DNA from: Shouchella oshimensis
GTDB lineage: Bacteria > Bacillota > Bacilli > Bacillales > Bacillaceae_D
Length of the DNA stretch: 64,000 nt
NCBI RefSeq assembly: GCF_002019765.1
Contig: NZ_KV917380.1
Location: 1,952,855 to 2,016,854, forward strand
Direction of reading: 5' to 3'
The translations under genes and the position numbers were made by a program. A model generated the notes under the pieces. That model ran no database searches, was not told the origin of the DNA, and saw only the letters and a program-made list of their open reading frames with translations. Shown piece by piece: positions 53,659-63,533 of the stretch; position 1 is the first letter of the stretch; every line of letters begins with the position of its first letter.

Positions 53659-54258
53659 ATGCTTGCGTATTTATTTGGATGGTTAACAAAAAGATCCACA
53701 TTGCTACTATTACTGGTCGTAAATGCGCTTGGAACGATTTATGGCTTTTACTGGTATGGGAATCAACTGGCTCAAACGCCTTTGCATTTTATCCCATTTG
53801 TACCAGATAGTCCAACAGCCAGCCTGTTTTTTGTAGTAGTACTAGTTGCATTTCTAATGAAAAAGAACGTAGGTCTCATAGAAGCGTTAGCCGCTGTTAC
53901 ATTGTTGAAATATGGGATTTGGGCGGTTGCAATGAATACGTTTCAAGTAATGGAAGGTGCACCGATGCATTGGCAAATTATCATGCTCAATCTTTCTCAC
54001 GCTGGTATGGCCCTTCAAGCACTTCTTTTCTTACCGTTTATGCGGATTAAAGCTTGGCACCTTGGAGTTGCTCTTACTTGGACAGTATGGAATGACGTGA
54101 TTGACTATGTATTTGGGATGCATCCATGGATTAGCCGTGTCATTATGCCTTATATAGATCAAATTGGTGTATTTACATTTTTATTAGGGTTGGCTTCGGT
54201 TATGCTTGTTTACTTTTTAAATGTTCGCAAAGGTGCCTTTCGGTTAAACTTGCCTTAA
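53659..54258 (+). CDS. ypjA: YpjA-like membrane protein (DUF1405)
   Basis: This 199-residue protein has about six membrane helices and conserved-looking polar positions in NALGTIYGFYWYGNQL, FIPDS-like PFVPDSPTASLFF and HPWISRVIMP. Position between qcrC and ypjB matches YpjA of B. subtilis, of unknown function. It starts 17 bases after the qcr terminator; no promoter was found, so read-through may express it. Confidence 0.85.
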   Translation: MLAYLFGWLTKRSTLLLLLVVNALGTIYGFYWYGNQLAQTPLHFIPFVPDSPTASLFFVVVLVAFLMKKNVGLIEALAAVTLLKYGIWAVAMNTFQVMEGAPMHWQIIMLNLSHAGMALQALLFLPFMRIKAWHLGVALTWTVWNDVIDYVFGMHPWISRVIMPYIDQIGVFTFLLGLASVMLVYFLNVRKGAFRLNLP

Positions 54259-54319
54259 CACAACTGGTCTACTCTTGTCCCTCTTCTCATAGACTAACAA
54301 TCAGAGGAGGGAACGAGCG

Positions 54320-55096
54320 ATGTGGCGAAGAATGTTAGTAGCAGTGATCTTGAGCGTCTTGTTGGTGCCTGTATTTAGTGATGCGGTAGAGGACAAGAAC
54401 CCAACTTGGAACGAGTTTGATGGCTTAGCCGGTCAATTACTTCAACAACTAAAGCAAGGAGATATAGATAACGCGAAGCAAACCGCTTTAGTGCTGTCAA
54501 ATGAAATGAATGTCTATCCTTTTTCTGAAGAAGAATGGACTCTTTCATCAATGCGCACACTAGTAACGACATTTGAATCTGCTTATGAGGCGCTGTTTGC
54601 AGAGGATGTCACCACGGAGGAGCAAGTGCGCTTAGCAATGGCTCTCAGGCTTAGCACCGATGCTGTTCAACAAGTAAATCAACCGTTGTGGAATCAAATG
54701 GATCGACAATTGCTGGATAGTTTAGATCGAATTAGTGCAGTGAATGACCCATTTCAATCGCAACAATACATGTATGAGGTCAATCGTACGTTGCAACTAT
54801 ATGAAACAGTACGTCCTGCTGTATTAATTTCGAAGGGATATGAGCAAGTAAGTGAGCTTGATGCCATGCACTATAAGCTTCAAGAGCAACAGCTGTCTCA
54901 AGTTGAAATTGACAACCATCTCGATGCAATGCGCCATGAGTACTTAACGTTATTTGCTTTCTCCTCAGTTGAAACCGTTGACCCAGGTTTATATGTCGTG
55001 ATGTTTATTATCGGCACACCGGTATTCTTAACACTTAGCTATGTTGGATTTCGGAAATTTAGAGGGCAACGTAAGAAAGTAAAACAGAACGAATAG
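54320..55096 (+). CDS. ypjB: YpjB-type sporulation membrane protein
   Basis: This 258-residue protein has an N-terminal signal peptide (about 1-22), a helical extracytoplasmic region (WNEFDGLAGQLLQQLKQGDI) and a C-terminal membrane anchor (about 223-243) with a basic cytoplasmic tail. That layout and the position match the sporulation protein YpjB, whose exact role is unknown. GAGGAGGG lies nine bases before the ATG. Confidence 0.85.
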   Translation: MWRRMLVAVILSVLLVPVFSDAVEDKNPTWNEFDGLAGQLLQQLKQGDIDNAKQTALVLSNEMNVYPFSEEEWTLSSMRTLVTTFESAYEALFAEDVTTEEQVRLAMALRLSTDAVQQVNQPLWNQMDRQLLDSLDRISAVNDPFQSQQYMYEVNRTLQLYETVRPAVLISKGYEQVSELDAMHYKLQEQQLSQVEIDNHLDAMRHEYLTLFAFSSVETVDPGLYVVMFIIGTPVFLTLSYVGFRKFRGQRKKVKQNE

Positions 55097-55176
55097 AGTG
55101 AGCGTCTAGTTTGACTTATTTTGACGTTCATTTTATGATAGAACTATATTTATTAAGCTAAAGAGGTGATTTCATA

Positions 55177-55872
55177 GTGAGTTTAGGTGGTTATTTAATA
55201 TACCTCGCTCTTCTTCTTATTATTCCAATGATTGCACAAGGAAAAGTAAAAAGTGCATACAATAAGTATTCACAAATTCGTAATTCGTCTGGAATGACAG
55301 GGGCAGAAGTAGCAAGAAAAATTTTGAACGATAACGGATTACATGATGTAGCCATTGAAGAAACCAAGGGGGAACTTTCTGATCACTATGATCCGAAAGC
55401 GAAAACCGTTCGATTGTCTACAAATAATTATCATAAACCTTCTGTTGCTGCAGCGGCAATAGCGGCTCATGAAGTGGGACACGCTATCCAAGATGCCGAG
55501 GAGTATGCTTTTTTGAAATTTCGTAGTGCCCTCGTACCAGCAGCTCAACTTGGAACGAGCTTAGGACAATGGCTTATTATGATTGGGTTGCTCATCACCC
55601 TTTTTGGATCAGCATCACCAACCATTTTACTAGCAGGGATCGTCATGTTTTCAGCTGCTGTGCTGTTTCAAATTGTGACGTTGCCAGTTGAATTTAATGC
55701 TTCCAACCAAGCAATGGCTCAAATGGTATCAAGCGGTATTATTCGTAATGATGAAGAGCGGGAGACAAAGAAAGTATTAAATGCCGCAGCGATGACGTAT
55801 GTTGCTGCAGCACTTGTAGCAGTTATGGAACTTGCTCGTCTCATTTTAATTTATTTGGCACAGCGAGATTAA
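55177..55872 (+). CDS. YugP-like membrane zinc metallopeptidase
   Basis: This 231-residue protein has about four membrane helices and the zinc motif AAHEVGHAIQD (HExxH, about residues 95-105), followed by a region with a possible third ligand (EFNASNQAM). It starts with a helix and SAYNKYSQIRNSSGMTGAEV, as in the YugP family of bacterial membrane metallopeptidases. In B. subtilis yugP is elsewhere; here the gene lies between ypjB and the reversed ypjC. GTG start with GAGGTGAT ahead. Substrate unknown. Confidence 0.88.
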   Translation: MSLGGYLIYLALLLIIPMIAQGKVKSAYNKYSQIRNSSGMTGAEVARKILNDNGLHDVAIEETKGELSDHYDPKAKTVRLSTNNYHKPSVAAAAIAAHEVGHAIQDAEEYAFLKFRSALVPAAQLGTSLGQWLIMIGLLITLFGSASPTILLAGIVMFSAAVLFQIVTLPVEFNASNQAMAQMVSSGIIRNDEERETKKVLNAAAMTYVAAALVAVMELARLILIYLAQRD

Positions 55873-55888
55873 TTTTAAAGATGCTAAG

Positions 55889-55922
55889 AAAAAGACGCTA
55901 GCGACTGTCGCTAGCGTCTTTT
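55889..55922. terminator. Bidirectional terminator between convergent genes
   Basis: AAAAGACGCTAGCGA and TCGCTAGCGTCTTTT form a perfect stem with A and T runs on either side; it reaches the ypjC stop codon. Confidence 0.93.
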
Positions 55923-56787
55923 AGTCCACTCGTAAAGGCATCTTGTTATCGTCGAGGGTAAACCCTTCACCAGCTGCTTCCGTTACATCATTTATTGCCA
56001 TAAACGCATGAGGATCGATGCGATGAACGATCGTACGTAAGCGAACGGTTTCATTTCGTGCAACAACGCAATACAAGATTTCTTTATCGTTCCCAGTAAA
56101 CGAGCCTTTTCCTTTTAATGCGGTAGCGCCTCTCCCCATCTCTCGCAGAATCGCTTCCGATATTTGTTCTAAATCATCTGATATAATAAAAGCAGCCTTA
56201 GCGGAGTACGACCCTTGTTGTATGAAGTCAATCACTTTAGCAGCGATAAAAACATAAACGATTGTATACATGGCTTCTCTAAGATCGAGATATAGAAGAG
56301 AAATGACAATAACACAGGAATCAAATACTAAGAAAGTTCTGCCAATGCTCCAACCAAAATAGCGCAAGCATAGCTTTGCAATAATATCAGCTCCACCAGT
56401 TGTTCCTCCGAAACGAAAAACGATACCAAGACCAACTCCAACAATCGCGCCTGCAAATAAAGCAGCCAGCATGAGATCATCAGCTAGTGCTACGGAGAAA
56501 GAAATACGTTGAAATAAGTCTAAAAAAAGCGATAAACTAAACGTGCCAATGAGGGTGTAAAAGAATGTTGTCCGACCAAGCATTTTCCAACCAATAAAAA
56601 ACAATGGGATGTTAATAAGTATGTTTGAAATAGCGGGATTAAACTGAAACAAAAAGTAAAGAAGGAGCGTAATGCCTGTAACGCCTCCATCAGCTAAATT
56701 GTACTGCATATTAAAATAAACGAGTCCAAACGCCATTAATGCTGTGCCGAGCAAGATAAATACAATGTTCTTAATGTGCTTACCCAT
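55921..56787 (-). CDS. ypjC: YitT-family membrane protein YpjC (UPF0750)
   Basis: This 288-residue protein has five or six membrane helices in two YitT repeats (LADGGVTGITLLLYFL; FRFGGTTGGADIIAK), then a C-terminal DUF2179 domain (about 205-285; AAFIISDDLEQISEAILREM, HAFMAINDVTEAAGEGF). Members are numerous in Bacillus and of unknown function. It is one of only two - strand genes in the window and converges with the metallopeptidase. AAAGGAGACTG precedes the ATG on its strand. Confidence 0.9.
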   Translation of the reverse strand: MGKHIKNIVFILLGTALMAFGLVYFNMQYNLADGGVTGITLLLYFLFQFNPAISNILINIPLFFIGWKMLGRTTFFYTLIGTFSLSLFLDLFQRISFSVALADDLMLAALFAGAIVGVGLGIVFRFGGTTGGADIIAKLCLRYFGWSIGRTFLVFDSCVIVISLLYLDLREAMYTIVYVFIAAKVIDFIQQGSYSAKAAFIISDDLEQISEAILREMGRGATALKGKGSFTGNDKEILYCVVARNETVRLRTIVHRIDPHAFMAINDVTEAAGEGFTLDDNKMPLRVD

Positions 56788-56917
56788 AAAACAGTCTCCT
56801 TTACAATCGGTGCTCTACTAGTGTACTCAAACGAAGGAAAAAAAGATAGCAGGCAATGAATTTTAATTGCGGATTTAGCGCGAATTCGCTAGGATAAGGT
56901 AGAAGGGAAGTGGACGT

Positions 56918-57268
56918 ATGGATAATCAAAAAACAATGGCCCACATGCAGCAAGAAGTCGATGCCTATATTAGCCAATTTAAAGAAGGTTATTTTAGTCC
57001 ACTCGCTATGATGGCGAGGCTAACAGAAGAACTTGGTGAACTAGCACGAGAAGTAAACCATACATATGGTGAGAAGCCAAAAAAAGACACAGAAAAAGAA
57101 AAAGCAATGGAAGAGGAGTTAGGCGACGTGATGTTTGTTTTGATTTGCCTCGCCAACTCGTTGAACATTGATTTAGAGGAAGCACATACACGTGTCATGA
57201 ATAAATTTACGACTCGCGATGCAGATCGTTGGACAAAGATAGAAGAAGGAGATCAACAAAATGATTAA
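56918..57268 (+). CDS. ypjD: MazG-type nucleotide pyrophosphohydrolase YpjD
   Basis: This 116-residue all-alpha NTP pyrophosphohydrolase has the metal-binding ExxE and ExxD motifs in [13 protein letters not shown] and [19 protein letters not shown]. It probably cleaves non-canonical or surplus nucleotides to monophosphates. It is the first gene of a long operon and overlaps dapB by 8 bases. Confidence 0.9.
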   Translation: MDNQKTMAHMQQEVDAYISQFKEGYFSPLAMMARLTEELGELAREVNHTYGEKPKKDTEKEKAMEEELGDVMFVLICLANSLNIDLEEAHTRVMNKFTTRDADRWTKIEEGDQQND

Positions 57269-58055
57269 TATTGTTGTAGCTGGACCGAGAGGAAAAATGG
57301 GCTATGAGGCTGTTCAGCTTTGTGAAAGAGATCAAGACTTACATCTTGTTGCAGTCGTTGATTCAAAACATAATGGAAGAACGTTAAATGAGCTAGAAGG
57401 CTTTGGTAATCAGGAGGTACCGATTTATTCCGATATGGAAGAGTGCTTTAGCGATCATAAAGTCGATGTGTTGGTTGATCTAACTACCCCGGCTTTCGGT
57501 AAAAAACATATGGAGATTGCTCTTACTCACGGCGTACGACCAGTAGTCGGTACAACCGGATTTACAGACAAAGACATTCAAGAATTAACACGGCTTGCTG
57601 AAGAGAAAGAGCTGGGAGCGATCATTGCACCAAACTTTGCCATCGGAGCGATTTTAATGATGAAGTTTTCTCAATTAGCTGCTCGTTACTTAACCGATGT
57701 TGAAATGATTGAACAGCATCACGATCAAAAATTAGACGCCCCTTCTGGAACAGCAATCAAAACCGCTCAACTGATTGCAACTGAAAGAAAAGAGAAGCAG
57801 CAAGGGCATAAAGACGAAAAAGAAGATCTAGCTGGTGCTCGTGGAGCAAATTTTGAAGGCATGCGAATTCACAGCGTTAGGCTTCCTGGTAGAGTCGCAC
57901 ACCAAGAAGTGCTGTTTGGCGGCGAGGGACAACTATTGTCTATTAAGCATGATTCGTTAAATCGTCGAAGCTTTATGCCTGGAGTAAAGCTCTCCATCGA
58001 GCATGTGCTCAAACTAGATACCCTTGTTTACGGACTGGAAAATTTAATTGACTAA
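57261..58055 (+). CDS. dapB: 4-hydroxy-tetrahydrodipicolinate reductase
   Basis: This 264-residue NAD(P)H enzyme serves lysine, meso-diaminopimelate and spore dipicolinate supply. It has a dinucleotide fold [20 protein letters not shown], the active-site [15 protein letters not shown] and a C-terminal [23 protein letters not shown] precedes the ATG, which lies inside ypjD. Confidence 0.96.
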   Translation: MINIVVAGPRGKMGYEAVQLCERDQDLHLVAVVDSKHNGRTLNELEGFGNQEVPIYSDMEECFSDHKVDVLVDLTTPAFGKKHMEIALTHGVRPVVGTTGFTDKDIQELTRLAEEKELGAIIAPNFAIGAILMMKFSQLAARYLTDVEMIEQHHDQKLDAPSGTAIKTAQLIATERKEKQQGHKDEKEDLAGARGANFEGMRIHSVRLPGRVAHQEVLFGGEGQLLSIKHDSLNRRSFMPGVKLSIEHVLKLDTLVYGLENLID

Positions 58056-58067
58056 GAGGTGATAGAG

Positions 58068-58481
58068 TTGAAAGTTGCGTTAATTGCTCACGATAAAAAA
58101 AAGCAAGACATGGTTAACTTTTGCGTTGCGTATGAACCCATCCTAGGAAATCATGAGCTTTATGGAACGGGTACAACTGGTACACGAATTATGGAAGCTA
58201 CACAGCTACACGTGACGCGCTTTAAATCTGGTCCCCTTGGTGGTGATCAGCAAATTGGAGCACTTGTCGCAGAAGATGAATTTGATCTAATCCTTTTTTT
58301 CCGTGACCCGTTAACGGCCCAGCCTCACGAGCCAGACGTAACCGCTCTGATTCGCCTTTGTGACGTGAAAGCCGTTCCGCTTGCAACTAATATTGGTACA
58401 GCAGAAGTACTTATAAAAGGACTTGAGCGTGGTGATTTTGAGTTTCGATCTGTTCAAAAAAACAATCGACCAACATTGTAA
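58068..58481 (+). CDS. mgsA: Methylglyoxal synthase
   Basis: This 137-residue enzyme turns dihydroxyacetone phosphate into methylglyoxal, a bypass of lower glycolysis. It shows [34 protein letters not shown] and [15 protein letters not shown] with its catalytic Asp residues. The start is TTG at 58068: it gives the family N-terminus and has AGAGGTGA five bases ahead, whereas GTG 58059 lies inside that site. Methylglyoxal is detoxified by bacillithiol in Bacilli, and the bacillithiol genes come next. Confidence 0.94.
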   Translation: MKVALIAHDKKKQDMVNFCVAYEPILGNHELYGTGTTGTRIMEATQLHVTRFKSGPLGGDQQIGALVAEDEFDLILFFRDPLTAQPHEPDVTALIRLCDVKAVPLATNIGTAEVLIKGLERGDFEFRSVQKNNRPTL

Positions 58482-58497
58482 TGTTTCCATTTGTAAG

Positions 58498-58529
58498 AAA
58501 AAGGGATAGATACGCTCTTCCCTTTTTTT
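58498..58529 (+). terminator. Terminator or attenuator between mgsA and bshB1
   Basis: AAAAAGGGA and TCCCTTTTT, 12-base loop, T run. The stem is weak in GC, so partial read-through into bshB1 is likely. Confidence 0.55.
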
Positions 58530-58554
58530 CATGACGATAGAAAGGAAGAATAGC

Positions 58555-59253
58555 ATGGCCGAGTATCATTGTGATTTATTAGCAGTAGGTGCTCATCCAG
58601 ACGATATCGAAATTGGCATGGGTGGGACAATTGCAACATATGTAAAGAAAGGCTACCAGTGTCATTTTTTAACGTTAACACGAGCAGAACTATCCTCCAA
58701 TGGTGATGTTCAAACAAGGCAAAAGGAAGCAGAGGCAGCAGCAAGCATACTTGGTGTTCAACATCGCTTGCAATTAAACGTAAAGGACCGGGGACTAAAA
58801 AGCATAACTGAAGCAGACAAAGAGGAGCTAGTGAGACTAATTCGAGCATGCAAACCACGCTTTATTTTTGTTCCTTTAGCAGATCGTCATCCGGACCATG
58901 GTGAGTGTGCAACGATTATGAAGGAAGCTATTTTTGATGCTGGGATTAAAAATCGCTTACCAGATAGCGAACCGCACAAAATTGATGCTTGCTTTAGCTA
59001 TTTTATAAATGGCTTTGCTAAGCCGGATTTTGTGATTGATGTTAGCTCAGTCTATGAAGAGAAAATGACTGCTCTACAAGCCTATCAAAGTCAGTTCCAT
59101 CCACAAGATGGCGTTTTAACACCGTTAACCGATGAGTATCTTGAATCAGTCATGGCGCGAGATCGCTTGTTTGCAAAAGAAGTTGGTTTAACCTATGCAG
59201 AGGGGTTCAAAACGGATCAGCCTTTAAAAATGGCAAATTTATTTGAAAGGTGA
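58555..59253 (+). CDS. bshB1: Bacillithiol biosynthesis deacetylase BshB1
   Basis: This 232-residue zinc deacetylase of the LmbE/PIG-L family has metal-site [17 protein letters not shown], a conserved RHPDHGECA and a C-terminal FHPQDG segment. It removes acetyl from N-acetylglucosaminyl-malate in bacillithiol synthesis. ATG 58555 has AAAGGAAG eight bases ahead; an in-frame start at 58531 comes before that site. bshA follows after 7 bases. Confidence 0.95.
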   Translation: MAEYHCDLLAVGAHPDDIEIGMGGTIATYVKKGYQCHFLTLTRAELSSNGDVQTRQKEAEAAASILGVQHRLQLNVKDRGLKSITEADKEELVRLIRACKPRFIFVPLADRHPDHGECATIMKEAIFDAGIKNRLPDSEPHKIDACFSYFINGFAKPDFVIDVSSVYEEKMTALQAYQSQFHPQDGVLTPLTDEYLESVMARDRLFAKEVGLTYAEGFKTDQPLKMANLFER

Positions 59254-59260
59254 ATGGACA

Positions 59261-60412
59261 TTGAAACCAAAGAAAATTGGCATTAGCTGTTACCCTACAG
59301 TTGGTGGTTCAGGAGTAGTTGCAACAGAATTAGGCAAGCAGCTCGCCTCAAGGGGACACGAAGTTCACTTTATAACAACAGAAATCCCGTTTCGTCTTGA
59401 CGATAAAGTTTATCCAAACATCTTTTTTCATGAAGTTGAAGTGAATCAATATGCTGTTTTTAAGCATCCTCCTCACGATTTATCGGCAGCAAGTAAATTG
59501 GCAGAAGTCATTCGCACTCATGAACTTGACTTCTTACATGTTCACTATGCTGTTCCGCACGCTGTTTGCGCCATTTTGGCAAAACAAATGAGCGGAAGAG
59601 AGATTAAAATTATGACGACATTGCATGGCACAGATATTACCGTACTAGGTTTTGACCCGTCTCTTCAACCGTTAATTCGTTTTGGGATTGAACAATCAGA
59701 TTGTGTAACTGCAGTCTCGCATGATTTAGTTCGTCAAACGAAAGAATTAGTGGAAACGACGAAAACCATTGAAACGGTATACAATTTTGTGGATGAAGAC
59801 GTGTATTATCCTAAACCGGTGGAAGGGCTCGCTGCTCATTACGGTATTTCAAAGGATGAACGCGTTCTTATTCACATTTCAAACTTTCGACCAGTTAAAC
59901 GTATACTCGATGTGTTAAAAAGCTTCTCCCTCATTCTAAAGAAAACAAAAGCGAAATTACTGCTCATTGGAAACGGACCAGAATTACCAATTGCAAGACA
60001 ATACATAAAAGAACATGGACTTGAGAAACATGTTCTTGTGTTAGGTAATCAAAAACATATCGCCGAGCTTTTATCAATGAGTGATGTGATGCTTTTATTA
60101 AGTGAAAAAGAAAGCTTTGGGCTTGTGGCATTAGAAGCCATGGCTTGTGGTGTCCCTGTAGTTGGAACTGCAATAGGTGGTATTCCAGAAGTTATTGAAG
60201 ATGGAGAGAGTGGTTACCTCGTTCCTGTAGGAGACGTAGAAGCTGTTGCAGATCGAGTGCTTCGGTTGCTACAAGATCAAACAATGCACCAACGCTTTCG
60301 AGAGCGTGGGTTAAAGCGGGTAAAGCACGAATTTTACTCGCAACGAATTGTTAGTGAATACGAGCGATTGTACGAAAAGATGTTGCAGGAAGATGGAACC
60401 TTGGATGAATAA
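59261..60412 (+). CDS. bshA: Bacillithiol glycosyltransferase BshA
   Basis: The enzyme has 383 residues. This GT4-family enzyme joins N-acetylglucosamine to L-malate, the first step of bacillithiol synthesis. It shows [41 protein letters not shown] and the nucleotide-sugar site [23 protein letters not shown] 59261 has AAAGGTGA seven bases ahead and gives the family N-terminus; TTG 59243 would overlap bshB1. Confidence 0.95.
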   Translation: MKPKKIGISCYPTVGGSGVVATELGKQLASRGHEVHFITTEIPFRLDDKVYPNIFFHEVEVNQYAVFKHPPHDLSAASKLAEVIRTHELDFLHVHYAVPHAVCAILAKQMSGREIKIMTTLHGTDITVLGFDPSLQPLIRFGIEQSDCVTAVSHDLVRQTKELVETTKTIETVYNFVDEDVYYPKPVEGLAAHYGISKDERVLIHISNFRPVKRILDVLKSFSLILKKTKAKLLLIGNGPELPIARQYIKEHGLEKHVLVLGNQKHIAELLSMSDVMLLLSEKESFGLVALEAMACGVPVVGTAIGGIPEVIEDGESGYLVPVGDVEAVADRVLRLLQDQTMHQRFRERGLKRVKHEFYSQRIVSEYERLYEKMLQEDGTLDE

Positions 60413-61523
60413 GCATGTTGAACAATGCCTGCAAAAACTACATGAAAAGGGGTTTGAGGCATACCTCATTGGAGGAGCTGTCCGTGATCATCTACTAGGG
60501 CTTGAGCCAAAAGACTTTGATATTACCACTAATGCTTCACCTGAACAAATTGAAGCGTGTTTTCAAAAAACGACACGAATCAATGAGCGATTTCAAACGG
60601 TGCTTGTGTATCAGAGCAATCGGCAAATAGAAGTATCGACGTTTAAAGGAGACACTCTTCTCGACGATGTTGAAGCCCGTGATTTTACTATAAATAGTTT
60701 AGCGTACAGTCATGAAGAAGGCGTAATAGACTTGGTAAATGGAACAACTGACTTGTCCAATCATTGTATTCGTTCCTATCGTCCAGATGCGACGATGCAG
60801 TCTGACCCGCTCCGCATTTTTCGAGCAGCACGATTTATTAGTACATTTGGCTTTGAAGTCGAAGAAGCAACATTACAAGCATGTCAAACGTATGCCAATG
60901 GCCTTCGCAGTGTTGCAAAGGAGCGAATAGTAACGGAATGGATTGGATTATTAAAAGGTCGTTATAAACAAAAAGCATTTTCCTTTTTGGAAGCGATTCG
61001 ATTAGAAGAAGTACTGCCTTTTTTTAACCTTTCTCCATTCGTCTATCATGTATTCAAATCAAATAAGTCTATTTCATGGGATTCGGACGTAAGAGCGCTA
61101 ACGGAATATTGCTTAATTGCTGGAACAGTAGATGTATTAACTGCTCTCCCGTTTTCAAATCAGATTAAAAAACAAGTGAAGCAGCTTTATCGTTTGTATC
61201 ATAATCGTTTAAATCAACACTGGACGAATTGGACGTTGTATCAGGCTGGACTAAGCTCGGCAATAGAAGTCGAAAAGATTAGGGAAGACCGAGAAATGGA
61301 ATGTGAAACAACGGAGAACATAAAGAGTCGCTTTCGAGAATTGCCTATTCAATCAAAATCAGATTTACAACTAACAGGAAAAGACTTAATTGAGATGGAA
61401 AACAAAAAGCCAGGTCCCTGGGTAAAAAGAGCTTTAGAACAGTTGGAAAAGGCTGTAATTGAACGAGTTGTTCCAAATGAACGAGACGCTCTAATCCATT
61501 ACTATAAGCGAGAGAGTGAATAA
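60405..61523 (+). CDS. cca: CCA-adding tRNA nucleotidyltransferase
   Basis: The enzyme has 372 residues and builds or repairs the tRNA 3' CCA end. It shows the class II motif [21 protein letters not shown] with its catalytic Asp pair, [10 protein letters not shown], and the base-selecting region [14 protein letters not shown] 60405 overlaps bshA by 8 bases and has AGGAAG 12 bases ahead; ATG 60393 is too close to that site. Called papS in older B. subtilis maps. Confidence 0.94.
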   Translation: MNKHVEQCLQKLHEKGFEAYLIGGAVRDHLLGLEPKDFDITTNASPEQIEACFQKTTRINERFQTVLVYQSNRQIEVSTFKGDTLLDDVEARDFTINSLAYSHEEGVIDLVNGTTDLSNHCIRSYRPDATMQSDPLRIFRAARFISTFGFEVEEATLQACQTYANGLRSVAKERIVTEWIGLLKGRYKQKAFSFLEAIRLEEVLPFFNLSPFVYHVFKSNKSISWDSDVRALTEYCLIAGTVDVLTALPFSNQIKKQVKQLYRLYHNRLNQHWTNWTLYQAGLSSAIEVEKIREDREMECETTENIKSRFRELPIQSKSDLQLTGKDLIEMENKKPGPWVKRALEQLEKAVIERVVPNERDALIHYYKRESE

Positions 61524-61524
61524 A

Positions 61525-62496
61525 ATGAAGTCATTACTTTTGCGACTGCTATTAGCAGGTGATTATGTATCCGGCGAAGCCATTAGTGAACAGTTACATG
61601 TAAGTCGCACGGCAGTCTGGAAGCAAATTAACGCATTAAAAGAACAAGGGTACATGATTCAATCAACTACCAATAAAGGCTATAAACTACTGCAGGCCCC
61701 AGACACAGTCAAAGCACACGATATTGAAGCAAGAGTTCAGACAAAAACCTTTGGCAAAGAAGTGATTGCGTACGAATCCGTATCATCGACTCAACCTAAG
61801 GCACACCAAGCTGCAACAAATGGTTGTCATGAAGGCACACTAATTGTAGCAAATGAACAGACAGAAGGAAGAGGGCGCTTAGGAAGAGAATGGGTAGTCG
61901 AAAAAGGACAGAGCATATCAATGTCTCTTATTTTACGACCGACAATTCCACTTACCCGTGCTCCTCAACTGACTCTTGTTGCTGCTGTTGCTGTTGCACG
62001 TGCTATTGAAAAGGTAGCACCTCTTGAGTGTGAAATAAAATGGCCGAACGATTTAATGGTGAATGGGAAAAAGCTTGTTGGTATTCTAACGGAAATGGCA
62101 GCAGATCCAGATCAACTTCATTATGTTATTGTTGGAATGGGAATAAACTGTCATCAAGGGGATACGGATTTTCACGATGAAGTGAAAGATGTTGCAACGT
62201 CTATTTATGCGGAAAGCAAACAAAAGATAAACCGATCCACATTGATTGCGGAAGTGATGAACGAATTTGAATGGCTTTATGAAAGCTACGTGGATGATGG
62301 TTTTCAAGCGATAAAAACATTATGGGAAGCAAGGGCCATTTCATTACAGCAACGAGTGATTGCTCGTACCCCAAAAGGAACGATTTCAGGATTTGCTTAC
62401 GGTATTACAGATGAAGGCCAGTTACGATTACGGGAAGAAAATGGACAAGAACATTTGATCTATTCTGCAGACATTGAACTCGACACAACCTCTTAA
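61525..62496 (+). CDS. birA: Bifunctional biotin operon repressor / biotin-protein ligase
   Basis: This 323-residue protein has an N-terminal winged HTH (about 3-60; SGEAISEQLHVSRTAVWKQI), then the ligase domain with biotinyl-AMP loop GRGRLGREW, KWPNDLMVNGKKLVGIL and VIVGMGINC, and a C-terminal SH3-like domain. It activates biotin, transfers it to carboxylases, and represses biotin genes. ATG 61525 lies 1 base after the cca stop. No bio genes are in this window. Confidence 0.95.
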   Translation: MKSLLLRLLLAGDYVSGEAISEQLHVSRTAVWKQINALKEQGYMIQSTTNKGYKLLQAPDTVKAHDIEARVQTKTFGKEVIAYESVSSTQPKAHQAATNGCHEGTLIVANEQTEGRGRLGREWVVEKGQSISMSLILRPTIPLTRAPQLTLVAAVAVARAIEKVAPLECEIKWPNDLMVNGKKLVGILTEMAADPDQLHYVIVGMGINCHQGDTDFHDEVKDVATSIYAESKQKINRSTLIAEVMNEFEWLYESYVDDGFQAIKTLWEARAISLQQRVIARTPKGTISGFAYGITDEGQLRLREENGQEHLIYSADIELDTTS

Positions 62497-62509
62497 CCCT
62501 TGTTATACT
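62480..62509 (+). promoter_or_regulatory. Promoter of panB-panC
   Basis: TCGACA (62480-62485), 18-base spacer and extended -10 TGTTATACT (TATACT 62504-62509). The transcript expected from about 62516 contains the tandem element and hairpin ahead of panB. Confidence 0.55.
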
Positions 62510-62533
62510 GTTGGAGCAAGGGCTGTATCTGCG

Positions 62534-62610
62534 AGAACGGCACCCAATAACGGATGGGCAAAAAAGCGTCTGTTGCTTCGATTCTTTTAAGAACGGGGAC
62601 AATAACGATG
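62534..62610 (+). ncRNA. Tandem RNA elements upstream of panB, candidate pan motif
   Basis: Two similar units occur in the panB leader: AGAACGG (62534-62540) then CAATAACGGATG (62545-62556), and AGAACGG (62590-62596) then CAATAACGATG (62600-62610). Each core can sit in a small hairpin loop (CCCA/TGGG in the first, ACA/TGT in the second). A tandem RNA called the pan motif has been described ahead of pantothenate genes in Bacillales; location and duplication fit, but I cannot confirm its consensus here. Confidence 0.5.
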
Positions 62611-62616
62611 TTTTTT

Positions 62617-62644
62617 AACCCCCCTTGCTTTTGCAAGGGGGGTT
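62617..62644. other. 12-bp GC-rich hairpin ahead of panB
   Basis: AACCCCCCTTGC and GCAAGGGGGGTT form a perfect stem with loop TTTT, preceded by six T but not followed by a T run on either strand, so it is not a standard terminator. It lies 53 bases before the panB ATG and just after the tandem element. Confidence 0.7.
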
Positions 62645-62696
62645 ACGCCGTTTCATGCAGTTCAACATTTGAACACATGAAACCGGAGGATGAGAC

Positions 62697-63533
62697 ATGA
62701 AAACAATAACACACTTTTTACAGATGAAGAAAGATCACGAACCTATTGCGATGCTTACGGCATATGACGCTCCTTCTGCTAAGCTTGCTGAACGTGCTGG
62801 AGTTGATATGATCTTAGTTGGTGACTCCTTAGGCATGGTAATGCTTGGTTATGATTCTACGGTTCCAGTGACAATGGATGATATGGTACTACACACAAAA
62901 GCGGTTAAAAGGGGCGCGAAAGATACCTTTGTCGTGACTGATTTACCGTTCTTTGCGTACCATAGTACGTTTTCAGAAACAGCTGCCAACGTACGTAGAT
63001 TAATGCAAGAAGCAGGTGCAGATGCTGTTAAACTTGAAGGTGGAAAAGAAATCGTTGAGACGGTTCGCTTACTTGTGCAAGCTGGTGTGCCTGTTGTCGG
63101 TCATATTGGCCTAACGCCTCAATCGGTTGGTGTACTAGGCGGCTACAAAGTGCAAGGAAAAGATCAAGAAACGGCAGAGCAGTTAGTGGAAGACGCAAAA
63201 GCGATTGCTGAAGCAGGTGCCTTTGCCATTGTTGCAGAATGTATTCCTCATCAGCTAGGTACAATTTTATCAAAACAAGTAACAGCACCAATCATTGGTA
63301 TCGGGGCTGGAAATCAAACAGATGGACAGGTGCTCGTTTATCACGACGTCATTGGATACGAATCACCTCGTGTACCGAAATTTGTTAAACAGTATGTGTC
63401 TATATCATCGGTTATTGAGGATGGACTTAGTCAGTACGTACGTGAAGTAAAAGGAAGAGATTTTCCGGCACCAGAGCATCAGTACACAATGAAAGATGAT
63501 GCCTGGTTAACACTCTATGGGGGAACGAAGTAA
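62697..63533 (+). CDS. panB: 3-methyl-2-oxobutanoate hydroxymethyltransferase
   Basis: The enzyme has 278 residues and uses methylene-THF to make ketopantoate for pantothenate and CoA. It shows [16 protein letters not shown], metal-site [23 protein letters not shown] and the catalytic Glu region VAECIPHQL. It has GGAGGATGAG ahead of the ATG. Its stop shares one base with the panC start (TAATG). Confidence 0.96.
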   Translation: MKTITHFLQMKKDHEPIAMLTAYDAPSAKLAERAGVDMILVGDSLGMVMLGYDSTVPVTMDDMVLHTKAVKRGAKDTFVVTDLPFFAYHSTFSETAANVRRLMQEAGADAVKLEGGKEIVETVRLLVQAGVPVVGHIGLTPQSVGVLGGYKVQGKDQETAEQLVEDAKAIAEAGAFAIVAECIPHQLGTILSKQVTAPIIGIGAGNQTDGQVLVYHDVIGYESPRVPKFVKQYVSISSVIEDGLSQYVREVKGRDFPAPEHQYTMKDDAWLTLYGGTK

